Source: Promethearchaeota archaeon (GTDB lineage: Archaea; Asgardarchaeota; Lokiarchaeia; Sigynarchaeales; SOKP01). Taken from it: a DNA stretch of 28,659 bases. The notes under the pieces are model-generated. The model searched no databases. It worked only from the letters and a program-made list of their open reading frames with translations, and was not told where the DNA came from. Shown here one piece after another: positions 15,363-23,257 of the stretch; the stretch's first letter is position 1; each line of letters starts with the position of its first letter. The stretch is taken from positions 1-28,659 of the forward strand of contig JAHPYY010000150.1 in NCBI GenBank assembly GCA_019058515.1. Direction: 5' to 3'. The position numbers and the translations under genes were made by a program.

Positions 15363-16721
15363 CTATTCTAAAGCAATTCGACCCATTGCTCTAAAGTTCA
15401 ACTCCTCACTAAATTTTTCAAAATCATAAATTCGACGACCATCGACAAGGTTAGGCGTTTTCATGTGATTTTTAAAGAACTCTGGAGTTAGATCTTTAAA
15501 CTCGTCCCATTCTGTTATCAATAAAGCGCATTCAGCGTCTTTGAGAGCTTCTTCAATCGACCTTGCGTACTGAATTTTATCTCCTAATTCTTCTTCAGCC
15601 GTTTTAAGCGCTTTAGGATCATACCCAACGATATCTGTTACTCCGCAAATCATTAGTTCGTTTACTACTCTAATACTAGCCGCCTCCCTCATGTCGTCCG
15701 TTCCCGATTTAAACGACAATCCCAATAAAGCAACTTTTTTATTTGCTAAACCACCTGTAAGTTCTTCGGCGATTTCAACGATATGCATTGCTTGATCGTC
15801 GTTAATCCCTAATACAGCTTCTAATAATCGAGAGGTATATCCCTTTGATTTAGACCAAGCTTTAATAGCGTTGACATCCTTATGAAAACAAGATCCTCCA
15901 AATCCTACACCCGCTCCCAAAAATCTATGATTTATTCTATAGTCTAACCCAACACCCTTCATAACTTGAACTACATCGACATTAGGTACCAGTTCAGCAA
16001 AATTCGCAAATTCATTAGCGTAGCTAATTTTCGTTGATAATAAGCAGTTATTGCCGTATTTTACAAGCTCAGCGCTTTCTAAATTCATACGCAATAATGG
16101 ACAAATCTTTAAATGGTCTCCATAGAAATACTCATAGAATTCTTGTAACATATTTCCGCTTTTTTCGTCGTACTCTCCTATAACTATCCTATCCGGATGT
16201 AATGTATCTTCTATCGACCGCCCCTCTGCTAAAAATTCTGGTTGCATGCACAAACCGAAATCTTTACCTGGTAATTTTCCTGAAATATCCGTGATAATTT
16301 TTCCTACTAAGTTCCTTGCGGTACCGGGAACAACCGTAGATCTCACAACTACTAAATGATATTCGTCTTTTTTCTTCAGAGCCTCACCAATTTCTTTTGC
16401 CGTATTTTCGATAAAACTTAAGTCAATGCTTTTATCCTCTCTCATTGGAGTACCCTGTGTAATCATGGAAATGTTGGTCTTAAGTACCGCTTCTATAGGA
16501 TCCAACACGCATTTAAGCATTTCAGCCTTAGACCCTTTAATCTCATCCATCATTTCTTGTAAACCGCCTTCGAAAAACGGCGCAGTTCCCTGGTTAATCA
16601 TGTTAGCTTTTTTCTCGTTGTGGGTAGAAGCGATCACCTTGATATCTTTTTGCGCAAAGCAAGCCGCACTGCATAATCCTATAAAACCAGTTCCTAAAAT
16701 TGATACGCTATATTTATACAT
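15363..16721 (-). CDS. UDP-glucose/GDP-mannose 6-dehydrogenase family protein
   Basis: A 452-residue nucleotide-sugar dehydrogenase that oxidises a UDP- or GDP-sugar to the uronate with two NAD+. The N-terminal Rossmann domain starts SILGTGFIGLCSAACFA. MITQGTPM, VVVRSTVVPGT and QPEFLAEGRSIEDTLHPDRIVIGE follow. The catalytic Cys278 sits in GAGVGFGGSCFHKD, and Lys221 in VKYGNN is the usual partner. The C-terminal domain has LGLSFKSGTDDMREAASI. 'FHKD' and 'PFFEGGL' replace the more common 'FPKD' and 'P.YEPGL'. The exact sugar cannot be told from sequence alone. It would supply uronic acids for surface glycans, in keeping with the glycan operon 5 kb away. It is divergent from the HEPN/MNT pair. 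Confidence 0.9.
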   Translation of the reverse strand: MYKYSVSILGTGFIGLCSAACFAQKDIKVIASTHNEKKANMINQGTAPFFEGGLQEMMDEIKGSKAEMLKCVLDPIEAVLKTNISMITQGTPMREDKSIDLSFIENTAKEIGEALKKKDEYHLVVVRSTVVPGTARNLVGKIITDISGKLPGKDFGLCMQPEFLAEGRSIEDTLHPDRIVIGEYDEKSGNMLQEFYEYFYGDHLKICPLLRMNLESAELVKYGNNCLLSTKISYANEFANFAELVPNVDVVQVMKGVGLDYRINHRFLGAGVGFGGSCFHKDVNAIKAWSKSKGYTSRLLEAVLGINDDQAMHIVEIAEELTGGLANKKVALLGLSFKSGTDDMREAASIRVVNELMICGVTDIVGYDPKALKTAEEELGDKIQYARSIEEALKDAECALLITEWDEFKDLTPEFFKNHMKTPNLVDGRRIYDFEKFSEELNFRAMGRIALE

Positions 16722-16879
16722 TATGTTAAAATCCTCTGTTAGGTTTATATTTTCGATTTATACGATTGTATCTCTATTATTATTTAATCAATCTTATTAC
16801 ATAGAATTGCGAATTCTTTTTAATTTCAATTGTTTGAAATCTTAGAAATTCTTACTACTCGGAAATAACACTAAAAATC

Positions 16880-16890
16880 ATATTTAAAAG
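16880..16890 (+). promoter_or_regulatory. TATA-like box of the HEPN/MNT pair
   Basis: The sequence atatttaaaag lies 24-34 nt before the ATG at 16914, the spacing expected for a leaderless or near-leaderless archaeal transcript. It also favours 16914 over an upstream in-frame start at 16893, which would lie too close to the box. Confidence 0.45.
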
Positions 16891-16913
16891 ACTTGAAGTT
16901 AATTATATTATTA

Positions 16914-17354
16914 ATGTTAGAGGATAAGCGAAAGCAGAGATATCGAGAAAAACTAGAAAGATTAGAAGAATATCAGCTCTTATTTGAAAAATGGTTTAAT
17001 AAAGAAGATCTTCCAAAATTGGAGAAAGAAGGAAATTTCGAACGAATTTTTGCGATTTATCATTCTATCCAGTTGATTATAGAAGCTATTTCTGATATCA
17101 TAAGCATGATATTAAGGGATTCATCCATTATCGTCGAGGATAACTATAGTAATTTTCAGAAACTTCTAAAAAGAGAGATTATTTCCCCTGATATGTTTCA
17201 AGGATTAAAGAAGTTAAATGGATTAAGAAATAGAATCGTACATGATTATAACGGAATAATCGACGAGATTGCTTGGGAAACAATAGATGAAAACAAAAAA
17301 TATTTCAAGGAATTTGAACAACTAGTTAAAAAATGGATCGAACAACAAGATTGA
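16914..17354 (+). CDS. HEPN-domain (HepT-like) toxin of a HEPN/MNT pair
   Basis: A 146-residue all-helical protein. The HEPN hallmark R-x4-H appears as LRNRIVHDYN near residues 110-119, preceded by helices including IYHSIQLIIEAISDIISMIL, as in HepT/DUF86 toxins. Such proteins are RNases (or targets of nucleotidylation) that arrest growth when not neutralised. The next gene encodes the matching nucleotidyltransferase and overlaps this one by 22 nt, which confirms the pairing. I chose the ATG at 16914 over an upstream frame extension, based on the TATA position and on where the family domain begins. Likely roles are phage defence or stabilisation of genomic segments. Confidence 0.8.
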   Translation: MLEDKRKQRYREKLERLEEYQLLFEKWFNKEDLPKLEKEGNFERIFAIYHSIQLIIEAISDIISMILRDSSIIVEDNYSNFQKLLKREIISPDMFQGLKKLNGLRNRIVHDYNGIIDEIAWETIDENKKYFKEFEQLVKKWIEQQD

Positions 17355-17728
17355 AGAATATCAAAAAAGTTCAGAACCAGATTAAAAAGGATTTCGACTT
17401 TATTGCAACAAATCCTAAGATCTTAGGGGTAATCCTTTATGGATCCATTCTCTATGCAAAAGATCATCAAAGAAGCGATATTGATATATGTATCGTCACT
17501 AAATATCCTAAATTAATAGAAGCCTATAATTATCTTATGGAAAATCTTAAAACTATCCGCAAATATGATATTCGGTTTTTTAAAGAATTACCTCTTGTAG
17601 TTCAAGGCGAGATAATGGAAAATGGGTCCGTCATTTTATCAAATGGCATATATGAGTTATATGAATATTTATTTCCTTATAGAAAAAAATTCGAGGATTG
17701 GAAATTCAAGATTAAATGCTGTTTATGA
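17333..17728 (+). CDS. MNT-type minimal nucleotidyltransferase antitoxin
   Basis: A 131-residue minimal nucleotidyltransferase with the family motif GS-x10-DxD (GSILYAKDHQRSDIDICIV) and a third acidic strand, KYDIRFF. Members neutralise the partner HEPN toxin by transferring AMP (usually oligo-AMP) to a tyrosine near its active site. The partner here ends RIVHDYN, which carries such a tyrosine just after the catalytic histidine (R-x4-H-x-Y). It overlaps the toxin gene by 22 nt, so synthesis is coupled. All catalytic acids are present, so the antitoxin appears active. Confidence 0.82.
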   Translation: MDRTTRLKNIKKVQNQIKKDFDFIATNPKILGVILYGSILYAKDHQRSDIDICIVTKYPKLIEAYNYLMENLKTIRKYDIRFFKELPLVVQGEIMENGSVILSNGIYELYEYLFPYRKKFEDWKFKIKCCL

Positions 17729-18046
17729 TGTATAAAAACTTTGAATTTTGATTGAAATATTATAGAACTTACCTGAAATTTAATTTTGCTTGTTTTTTAC
17801 GCTATTCTTCTCCAAATTCTTGGTTGTAAATCGATTTAAAAAGTATTTTATTTTCGCTACTACGATTGTTTTTGACTTATTTTATTAGTAAACTTAGAAT
17901 ATAGCGGTACTTGGAACAATAACTTAAAATATAATGGTATTAGAATAAACTGTAGAGAAGATTTGTTGTTAATCGTTTAAAATGGGAACTTAATGGGTAA
18001 GATCACGGTTAACAACATTTAATAGATAAAAAGGAAGAATAAAAAG
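17729..18046 (+). promoter_or_regulatory. Regulatory spacer with direct and inverted repeats before the aldolase-Fae operon
   Basis: No coding frame is apparent in these 318 bp. Two imperfect 25-bp direct repeats, aacttagaatatagcggta (17891-17915) and aacttaaaatataatggta (17921-17945), agree at 19 of 25 positions and are spaced exactly 30 bp apart. A perfect 9-bp inverted repeat follows, tgttgttaa (17964-17972) and ttaacaaca (18009-18017), with 36 nt between the arms. A purine-rich aaggaag sequence precedes the ATG at 18047. The arrangement suggests a controlled promoter for the downstream operon. Confidence 0.4.
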
Positions 18047-19330
18047 ATGACTAGCGAATTAAAAAATAAATTAAAAATACCTAGTTCGGCATTAGAACAA
18101 ATTAACGACTTTATTTTGAGTGATGATAATCCTCTAATTAACGACTTGTTCGAAATAATCGATAAGTATGGAGGAATTGAGGAAATTAATAAAAAAGCTT
18201 CGGAATCGGGTAGTTTAGACTCAATAATTAGCAAATTAGAAAAGAAAAAACCTACCTATGTTAAAGACTTGGAATGGCTTCAAAAAGAAAAAGAAAATAA
18301 TTCATTTATCTCAATTAAAGAATACCGTAAAAAGATACTTGGTGATGCTATAAATAACTTCAATTTTAACGAGGATTTTGCGGTTACTATGGAGCTCTCC
18401 GCTTGCCAATACTTTCCGTTTTTCATTGATATTGCCCGTGATGCGATTGAAAATGAGTTACTAGTACCAGGTAGAATTATAAGGGTTAGAAATATGAAAG
18501 AACAAGAAGAGGATGGAGATTTGCTTGCCATGGCAGGAGCTATGCGGATTGCTGGTTGTTCATATGTAGAAACATTAGACACTAAAGGCACTGCTCCAGG
18601 ACCAGATGGATTACCAGTTAATGTTCATCTTGGAGGCTCAGACACCATTACAGGGTATTTTGGAGGAGTAGGTCAACCAAATGATTTTGCGTTAAAATGG
18701 ATTGACGAGTATTTTTATTACTATACTAATTACGGCGTGAAACAGGTGTTAAATGTCAATCCGGGAACCGTATTGCTTGGATATTTCCTTTATAAGTTAG
18801 GAATTAATAATGAGTTTAAAATATCCGTCTATATGGGAAACGATAATCCCTACGCATGCCTGTGGACTCTATTAACTGCCAGATTGTTTGCACGCGAAGA
18901 CGGAACTAGTCCTCTAATTGGTTTTAACTTATCAAACTCGGTAAACAACGAGACTTTGGAGTTATCCGCTTACATTAGAAAGAATTTTGGATTTGAGGAT
19001 GTCGTTAGATTAGAACATCACATAACCGAAACATGGAAAAGCATCGTAAGACAACCTTACGATCGTCGAGAAGAATTGCTCGAACTAGCTAAAACCGTTA
19101 AAAATGTTAGTGCAAAACACGAAGGGGGAGATATTGAAGTAGAAAAGTCGAGAGAGTATCCAACAGACATTTTAGATTACTTTAGACCAAAAACAGAACT
19201 TATTGAAGCGGGTTTAATGGAAAAATTGCGGATAAATACCTTAGACCGCTACAGAGCTGTTAATAGCACTGCTAAGGCTCTAACAGAAAAGGGCTTGACC
19301 TTTATAGCAGCCCCTAACCTTCACAAATAA
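18047..19330 (+). CDS. Unrecognised 427-residue enzyme-like protein, first gene of the aldolase-Fae operon
   Basis: I do not recognise the family. The first ~90 residues are helical and charged (SSALEQINDFILSDDNPL, EEINKKASESGSLDSIISKL). The remainder looks like a soluble alpha/beta enzyme with well-spaced polar and glycine-rich motifs: TMELSACQYFPFF, GRIIRVRNMKEQEEDGD, LDTKGTAPGPDGLPVNVHLG, GSDTITGYFGGVGQPND, VYMGNDNPYACLW, RLEHHITETW and NVSAKHEGGD. The many Asp, His and Gly residues in conserved-looking loops suggest metal or phosphate binding, and the repeated strand/helix units suggest a barrel. It has no membrane segments. A purine-rich Shine-Dalgarno precedes the ATG. The gene ends 9 nt before the aldolase-Fae fusion, so the two probably act on the same substrate or in consecutive steps. 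Confidence 0.6.
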   Translation: MTSELKNKLKIPSSALEQINDFILSDDNPLINDLFEIIDKYGGIEEINKKASESGSLDSIISKLEKKKPTYVKDLEWLQKEKENNSFISIKEYRKKILGDAINNFNFNEDFAVTMELSACQYFPFFIDIARDAIENELLVPGRIIRVRNMKEQEEDGDLLAMAGAMRIAGCSYVETLDTKGTAPGPDGLPVNVHLGGSDTITGYFGGVGQPNDFALKWIDEYFYYYTNYGVKQVLNVNPGTVLLGYFLYKLGINNEFKISVYMGNDNPYACLWTLLTARLFAREDGTSPLIGFNLSNSVNNETLELSAYIRKNFGFEDVVRLEHHITETWKSIVRQPYDRREELLELAKTVKNVSAKHEGGDIEVEKSREYPTDILDYFRPKTELIEAGLMEKLRINTLDRYRAVNSTAKALTEKGLTFIAAPNLHK

Positions 19331-19339
19331 ACTTACCTG

Positions 19340-20851
19340 GTGATTAATATCGCGAATAATAGTGGTAAATATCAACTTAAATTGAGTGGAGTCATCCCTG
19401 CCATGGTGACTCCTTTTAACGTGGAGGACGAATCAATAAACGAGGAAAATTTGAGGTATTTAGTCAACTATTTGATTGATCAAGGTGTAAACGGATTGGT
19501 ACCATGTGGCACAACTGGAGAATTCTGTAATATGACTTTCGAAGAAAGAGATAGAGTTATCGAAATAGTAGTAGAAGAAGCTAAAGGTCGAGTTCCCGTC
19601 ATTGCAGGAACGGGAGAAAGTGGTACTAAATTGGTAATTGCTGCAACTAATAGAGCAAAAGATCTTGGGGCAGACGCTGCAATTATAGTCACTCCCTATT
19701 ATTTAAAGCCAAAAGCAAAAGGACTTTACGACCATTACTATACTATAGCAGAAAACACAGATATTCCTTTAGTTATTTACAACATCCCTGTTTGCACTGG
19801 ACTTTATATACCTTGGACAGTTGTAGAGGATCTCGCAGATATTGACAATATAGTTGGGATTAAAGATTCAAGCGGCGATTATAAGTACTTTTCCGCCTTA
19901 CTCGAAAAAGTAAGCGATAGACTTTCGGTGATGATAGGTTGGGATGAAAATGTCTTGGGAGCATTAGCAGGAGGAGCAGCGGGCTGTATATTGGGTTCAG
20001 CAAATGTCTTACCTAAAATCTGGCTTGAGATATACGACCACGTTAAGAATAATCGTTTAATTGAAGCTCAAAATCTACAAAAGAAAGTTCAAAAACTTGC
20101 TAGGATACTTATTAATTCTGGTGCTCTTGGTGCGAAAGAATGCTTGAATTTAATGGGCGTACCCGTCGGAGTTACCCGTCAACCTATTATAATGGGGGAT
20201 GCGCTCTCCTTTGAAATCCGAGATGAATTACGTATAGAACTTGAGAAACTGGAGTACCTAAAGAAACGATCCATAGATATAAAAATAGATGATAAAGACT
20301 TGACAAGTAGATTTTACGCTGTGGGCATAACTCCTGAAAAAATTACCAACTTTAATTTGAAAGTTGGAGAGAGTTTGGTTGGAGAACGAGCCGAATTAGC
20401 TCACATAGATTTATTAATTGGTAAGAAGGATGGTCCTGTAGGAGAGGCTTATGCTCGAGCTTTAACCCATCCTGCTGAGGGAAAGGAAGGTCTACAAGTT
20501 ATACTCGAGCCTAACATGCAAGTTAAACCGGCGACAGTTATGATTCCCACGGTAAAAGTAAGATCCTTACGACAGGCAAGCCTAGTCTATGGTCCTGCTC
20601 AAGCAGCGGTTGGGAAAGCAGTAATGAAATGCGTTGAAGATGGATTGTTACCAATTCAACTCACAGAAGAAATCGTCATTATTGCGAATGTTTTCGTTCA
20701 TCCTTCGGCCAGTAGTCGCAAGCGAATCTTTATCAACAATTTTAAAGCAACTCGAAACGCCATAAGAAAAGCGATGGAATCTCAGCCCACTCATGACGAG
20801 GCATTGAAAAACGCTGAAAGCGCTAGACACCCCTTTAGAAACGATCCCTGA
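19340..20851 (+). CDS. Fusion of DHDPS/NAL-family aldolase with formaldehyde-activating enzyme (Fae)
   Basis: A 503-residue fusion. Residues 15-305 form a class I aldolase of the DapA/NanA superfamily: CGTTGE (56-61), the catalytic Tyr147 in YNIPVCTG and the Schiff-base Lys175 in GIKDSSGD. The Arg that follows Tyr in true dihydrodipicolinate synthase (YNVPSRTG) is Cys here, so lysine synthesis is unlikely. Residues about 325-503 are Fae: VGESLVGERAELAHIDLLIG with the catalytic-type His355, KPATVMIPTVKV, YGPAQAAVGKAV and a C-terminal HPF. Fae condenses formaldehyde with tetrahydromethanopterin (H4MPT) to methylene-H4MPT. A plausible reaction is retro-aldol release of formaldehyde from a hydroxylated 2-oxo acid such as 4-hydroxy-2-oxobutanoate, with direct hand-over to the pterin. 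The start is GTG at 19340. I know of Fae-Hps fusions but not of this one. Confidence 0.85.
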   Translation: MINIANNSGKYQLKLSGVIPAMVTPFNVEDESINEENLRYLVNYLIDQGVNGLVPCGTTGEFCNMTFEERDRVIEIVVEEAKGRVPVIAGTGESGTKLVIAATNRAKDLGADAAIIVTPYYLKPKAKGLYDHYYTIAENTDIPLVIYNIPVCTGLYIPWTVVEDLADIDNIVGIKDSSGDYKYFSALLEKVSDRLSVMIGWDENVLGALAGGAAGCILGSANVLPKIWLEIYDHVKNNRLIEAQNLQKKVQKLARILINSGALGAKECLNLMGVPVGVTRQPIIMGDALSFEIRDELRIELEKLEYLKKRSIDIKIDDKDLTSRFYAVGITPEKITNFNLKVGESLVGERAELAHIDLLIGKKDGPVGEAYARALTHPAEGKEGLQVILEPNMQVKPATVMIPTVKVRSLRQASLVYGPAQAAVGKAVMKCVEDGLLPIQLTEEIVIIANVFVHPSASSRKRIFINNFKATRNAIRKAMESQPTHDEALKNAESARHPFRNDP

Positions 20852-20852
20852 G

Positions 20853-21107
20853 GTGAATTCGTTAAAATTGAGGCTTAAAAACTGCAGAGATGTTAAAGAA
20901 GTCATTCATGAAATAGAAAAACTAAACTTCAAAATTAGTAAAGAGATATCAGACGAGGATCTATGGGGTAATTATTCTCTTAAAATAGTATTTCAAAGAA
21001 ACGGCGAAAAATTCAAATTTTTAGGAATTCACGATTCAGAAGTTCGAGATATTTGCATACTAACTCCCTTTCCAGAGGAACTGGAAAATCTTCAAACTTT
21101 TGATTAA
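20853..21107 (+). CDS. Small hypothetical protein (84 aa), last gene of the aldolase-Fae operon
   Basis: I do not recognise this 84-residue protein. It has a helix at the N-terminus (KNCRDVKEVIHEIEKLNF), then two beta-strands (YSLKIVFQRNGEKFKFLGIHD) and an acidic tail (PFPEELENLQTFD). It starts with GTG one base after the stop of the fusion gene, with gaggtga as a combined ribosome-binding and start region, so it is co-translated with it. A small accessory or regulatory subunit is possible. There is no metal-binding cysteine set and no membrane segment. Confidence 0.55.
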   Translation: MNSLKLRLKNCRDVKEVIHEIEKLNFKISKEISDEDLWGNYSLKIVFQRNGEKFKFLGIHDSEVRDICILTPFPEELENLQTFD

Positions 21108-21212
21108 TTATCCAACATTTTTTTACTACTTTTTCAATTCAAAATAACATTTTTAATCTTTTGCTCCCTAATTTAATAAATCACGTATAGGAAAATATTC
21201 AAGAATTATTAG

Positions 21213-22361
21213 GTGATGTTTATAGACCTTAAATATCTTTTTAAGAAAGGAAATATCGGCAATATAACAATCAACAACCGTATCGTTCGCTCAGCGACTT
21301 GGGAATCGAGGGCTACCGAAGATGGTTATGTAACTGATTCGCTTATCAAATTCTACGATGATTTAGCGAAGGGGGGGATTGGTTTAATAATAACCGGATA
21401 TATTGCCGTAGATCCAGTAGGAGCTCAAACTACTCGCATGACTAGAATTTACGATGATTCATACTTACCAGGACAAAAAAAATTAGTAAGCTCTATTCAC
21501 GAGTATTCAGACGTTAAAGTTGCTGCTCAAATAGCACATACAGGCAACAATGTCATTAATCGCGATAGAGACACAGTTGGGCCATCTCCAATAAGAGATC
21601 CCATAACTAAAAAAGTGTGTAAAGAATTAACTATTGAAGAGATTAAAAACATAAACAAGAAATTTGCCGAAGCTGGTGTTAGGGCTTACGAGTGTGGCTA
21701 TGATATGATACAATTACATGGAGCACATGGATATTTATTGAGTGATTTTATTTCTCCGTTTACAAATAGGCGGAACGATGAATATGGAGGTACTACCCTT
21801 AATCGATTAAAAATTATTATCGATATTTACAATCAGATCAGAGATAAATTGGGAAAGACATTTCCAATAACAATTAAATTAAATACTCAAGATTTTTTAG
21901 GAGTAGGGAAGGGACTTGCTTTAGAAGAGGGAGTTGAGATCGCTAAGTATTTAGTAAACATAGGTATTGATGCTATTGAACCCTCCTCCGGACGCACTAA
22001 TCTAAGAATGACTAATAATAAATCGTTTCCAAGCGTAAATTTTAGCTCAACTGACGATGGTAATTACTATTTACCAAACGCTAAAGCACTTAAGCCAGTA
22101 ATGAAAGATTGTAAAATGATTCTTATGGGAGGTATAAGAGACCCACTATTAGCAGATAAATTTCTTGAAGAAAAATTTGCTAATTTTATTTCAATGTGTC
22201 GCCCCTTTATATACGAACCAAACTTGGCTAATCGTTGGAAAAGCGGAGATCTGTCCCCCTCTCTCTGTACCAATTGCAATGCTTGTTTTGGAGTAGGCGA
22301 AAGAAGAAAGGTTTATTGCGTAATAAGAAAAAAATTAGAAAGGAAGAATTCACCTGAATAA
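21213..22361 (+). CDS. Old Yellow Enzyme-family FMN oxidoreductase
   Basis: A 382-residue TIM-barrel flavoenzyme of the NADH:flavin oxidoreductase / Old Yellow Enzyme group. Visible motifs are IVRSATWESRATEDGYVTD near the N-terminus, the active-site block QLHGAHGYLLSDFISPFTNR followed by RNDEYGG, and ILMGGIRD plus MCRPFIYEP for FMN phosphate binding. A C-terminal CTNCNAC..GVGERRKVYC segment follows. In 2,4-dienoyl-CoA reductase-type relatives this region binds a 4Fe-4S cluster and is followed by an FAD domain. Here the protein ends just after it, so it is the barrel-only form. It probably reduces an activated alkene. Translation starts at GTG 21213 or ATG 21216. Confidence 0.85.
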   Translation: MMFIDLKYLFKKGNIGNITINNRIVRSATWESRATEDGYVTDSLIKFYDDLAKGGIGLIITGYIAVDPVGAQTTRMTRIYDDSYLPGQKKLVSSIHEYSDVKVAAQIAHTGNNVINRDRDTVGPSPIRDPITKKVCKELTIEEIKNINKKFAEAGVRAYECGYDMIQLHGAHGYLLSDFISPFTNRRNDEYGGTTLNRLKIIIDIYNQIRDKLGKTFPITIKLNTQDFLGVGKGLALEEGVEIAKYLVNIGIDAIEPSSGRTNLRMTNNKSFPSVNFSSTDDGNYYLPNAKALKPVMKDCKMILMGGIRDPLLADKFLEEKFANFISMCRPFIYEPNLANRWKSGDLSPSLCTNCNACFGVGERRKVYCVIRKKLERKNSPE

Positions 22362-22424
22362 GATAAATTACCCTAAAAATTCAATCCCATTTTATAATTC
22401 ATTAAAAATCCAAGCTCTAGGAAT

Positions 22425-22445
22425 TAGGTACATAATGTTTACCTA
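22425..22445. promoter_or_regulatory. Imperfect palindrome between the OYE and Bcp genes
   Basis: The arms taggta and taccta surround cataatgtt, which itself contains a cat/atg pair, giving a 21-bp near-palindrome. It lies 120 nt before the peroxiredoxin start in an otherwise non-coding spacer. It is an operator candidate, or it may be part of the 3' end of the preceding transcript. Confidence 0.25.
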
Positions 22446-22564
22446 TAGAGGATTAATATTTGATAATATTAAGTTTCAAATAAAATTCTGAGAACTAGAT
22501 CTTAAGAAATCTTATTATTTCAAATTAAATATCGAATCAAAATTTATTATATTGGTGATTATAA

Positions 22565-23056
22565 ATGGCAGATAAAAAAGTAGAGTTAAAAGTGGGGGAT
22601 AAAGCACCTGATTTCTGTCTACCAGATAAAAACGGAAACGAAATATGTTTAAAGGATTTTGAAGGGAAAAACATTATCGTATATTTTTATCCAAAAGACA
22701 ATACACCGGGGTGTACAACGGAGGCTATAGGCTTTACTGGTATCCTTCCTGAACTTGAAAAGTTAGACGCAAGCGTTATAGGGATTAGTCCTGATAGTCC
22801 CGAATCTCACGCTAAATTTATCGAAAAGAAAAATTTAACTGTCACATTGCTAAGCGACGAAAATAAAACGGTGTTAAAAAAGTGGGGAGCATGGGGGTTA
22901 AAAAAATTCCGTGGAAAAGAATACATGGGCGTTATTAGAAGTACTTATTTAGTTGGACCAGACAAGAAAATACTACACATATGGCCTAAAGTGAGCGTTA
23001 AGGGACACGCAGAAGACGTGAAGAAAGTACTATCTGAATTACAGGCAGTTGCTTAA
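22565..23056 (+). CDS. bcp: Bcp/PrxQ-type peroxiredoxin lacking the nearby resolving cysteine
   Basis: A 163-residue thiol peroxidase that reduces hydrogen peroxide and organic hydroperoxides. The peroxidatic Cys50 sits in FYPKDNTPGCTTEA, the Bcp/PrxQ signature. The supporting residues are present: GISPDSPESHAKF, LLSDENKTVLKKWGAW, and RSTYLVGPDKKILHIW carrying the active-site Arg. In most Bcp proteins a resolving Cys follows five residues later; here that position is Ile55, so this is a 1-Cys form needing an outside thiol, or it uses Cys18 or Cys28. A ggtgat sequence lies just upstream of the ATG. It is a single-gene unit. The reductant cannot be inferred from the window. Confidence 0.9.
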   Translation: MADKKVELKVGDKAPDFCLPDKNGNEICLKDFEGKNIIVYFYPKDNTPGCTTEAIGFTGILPELEKLDASVIGISPDSPESHAKFIEKKNLTVTLLSDENKTVLKKWGAWGLKKFRGKEYMGVIRSTYLVGPDKKILHIWPKVSVKGHAEDVKKVLSELQAVA

Positions 23057-23257
23057 ATTTTTTAAAATCTTTTTTTAGTGATATTCAATTTTTTACTTAA
23101 ACTCATTAGAAATCTTGATAAATTAGAAAAACGAGATAAATTAATTATGTTAATTTTTCAAATCCTACGCTATCATATCTCTAAAGTATTAGATAGCTTT
23201 ACTCGTATAGCGAATATGATTTTTATTAAATAGGACTCGTTATACATTAGTTTAAGC

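Noticed and set aside
19340..20260. Annotating the aldolase half as dihydrodipicolinate synthase (DapA) for lysine synthesis
   Set aside because: The carboxylate-binding Arg of true DapA (YNVPSRTG) is replaced (YNIPVCTG), no other lysine genes are nearby, and the fusion to Fae points to one-carbon chemistry.
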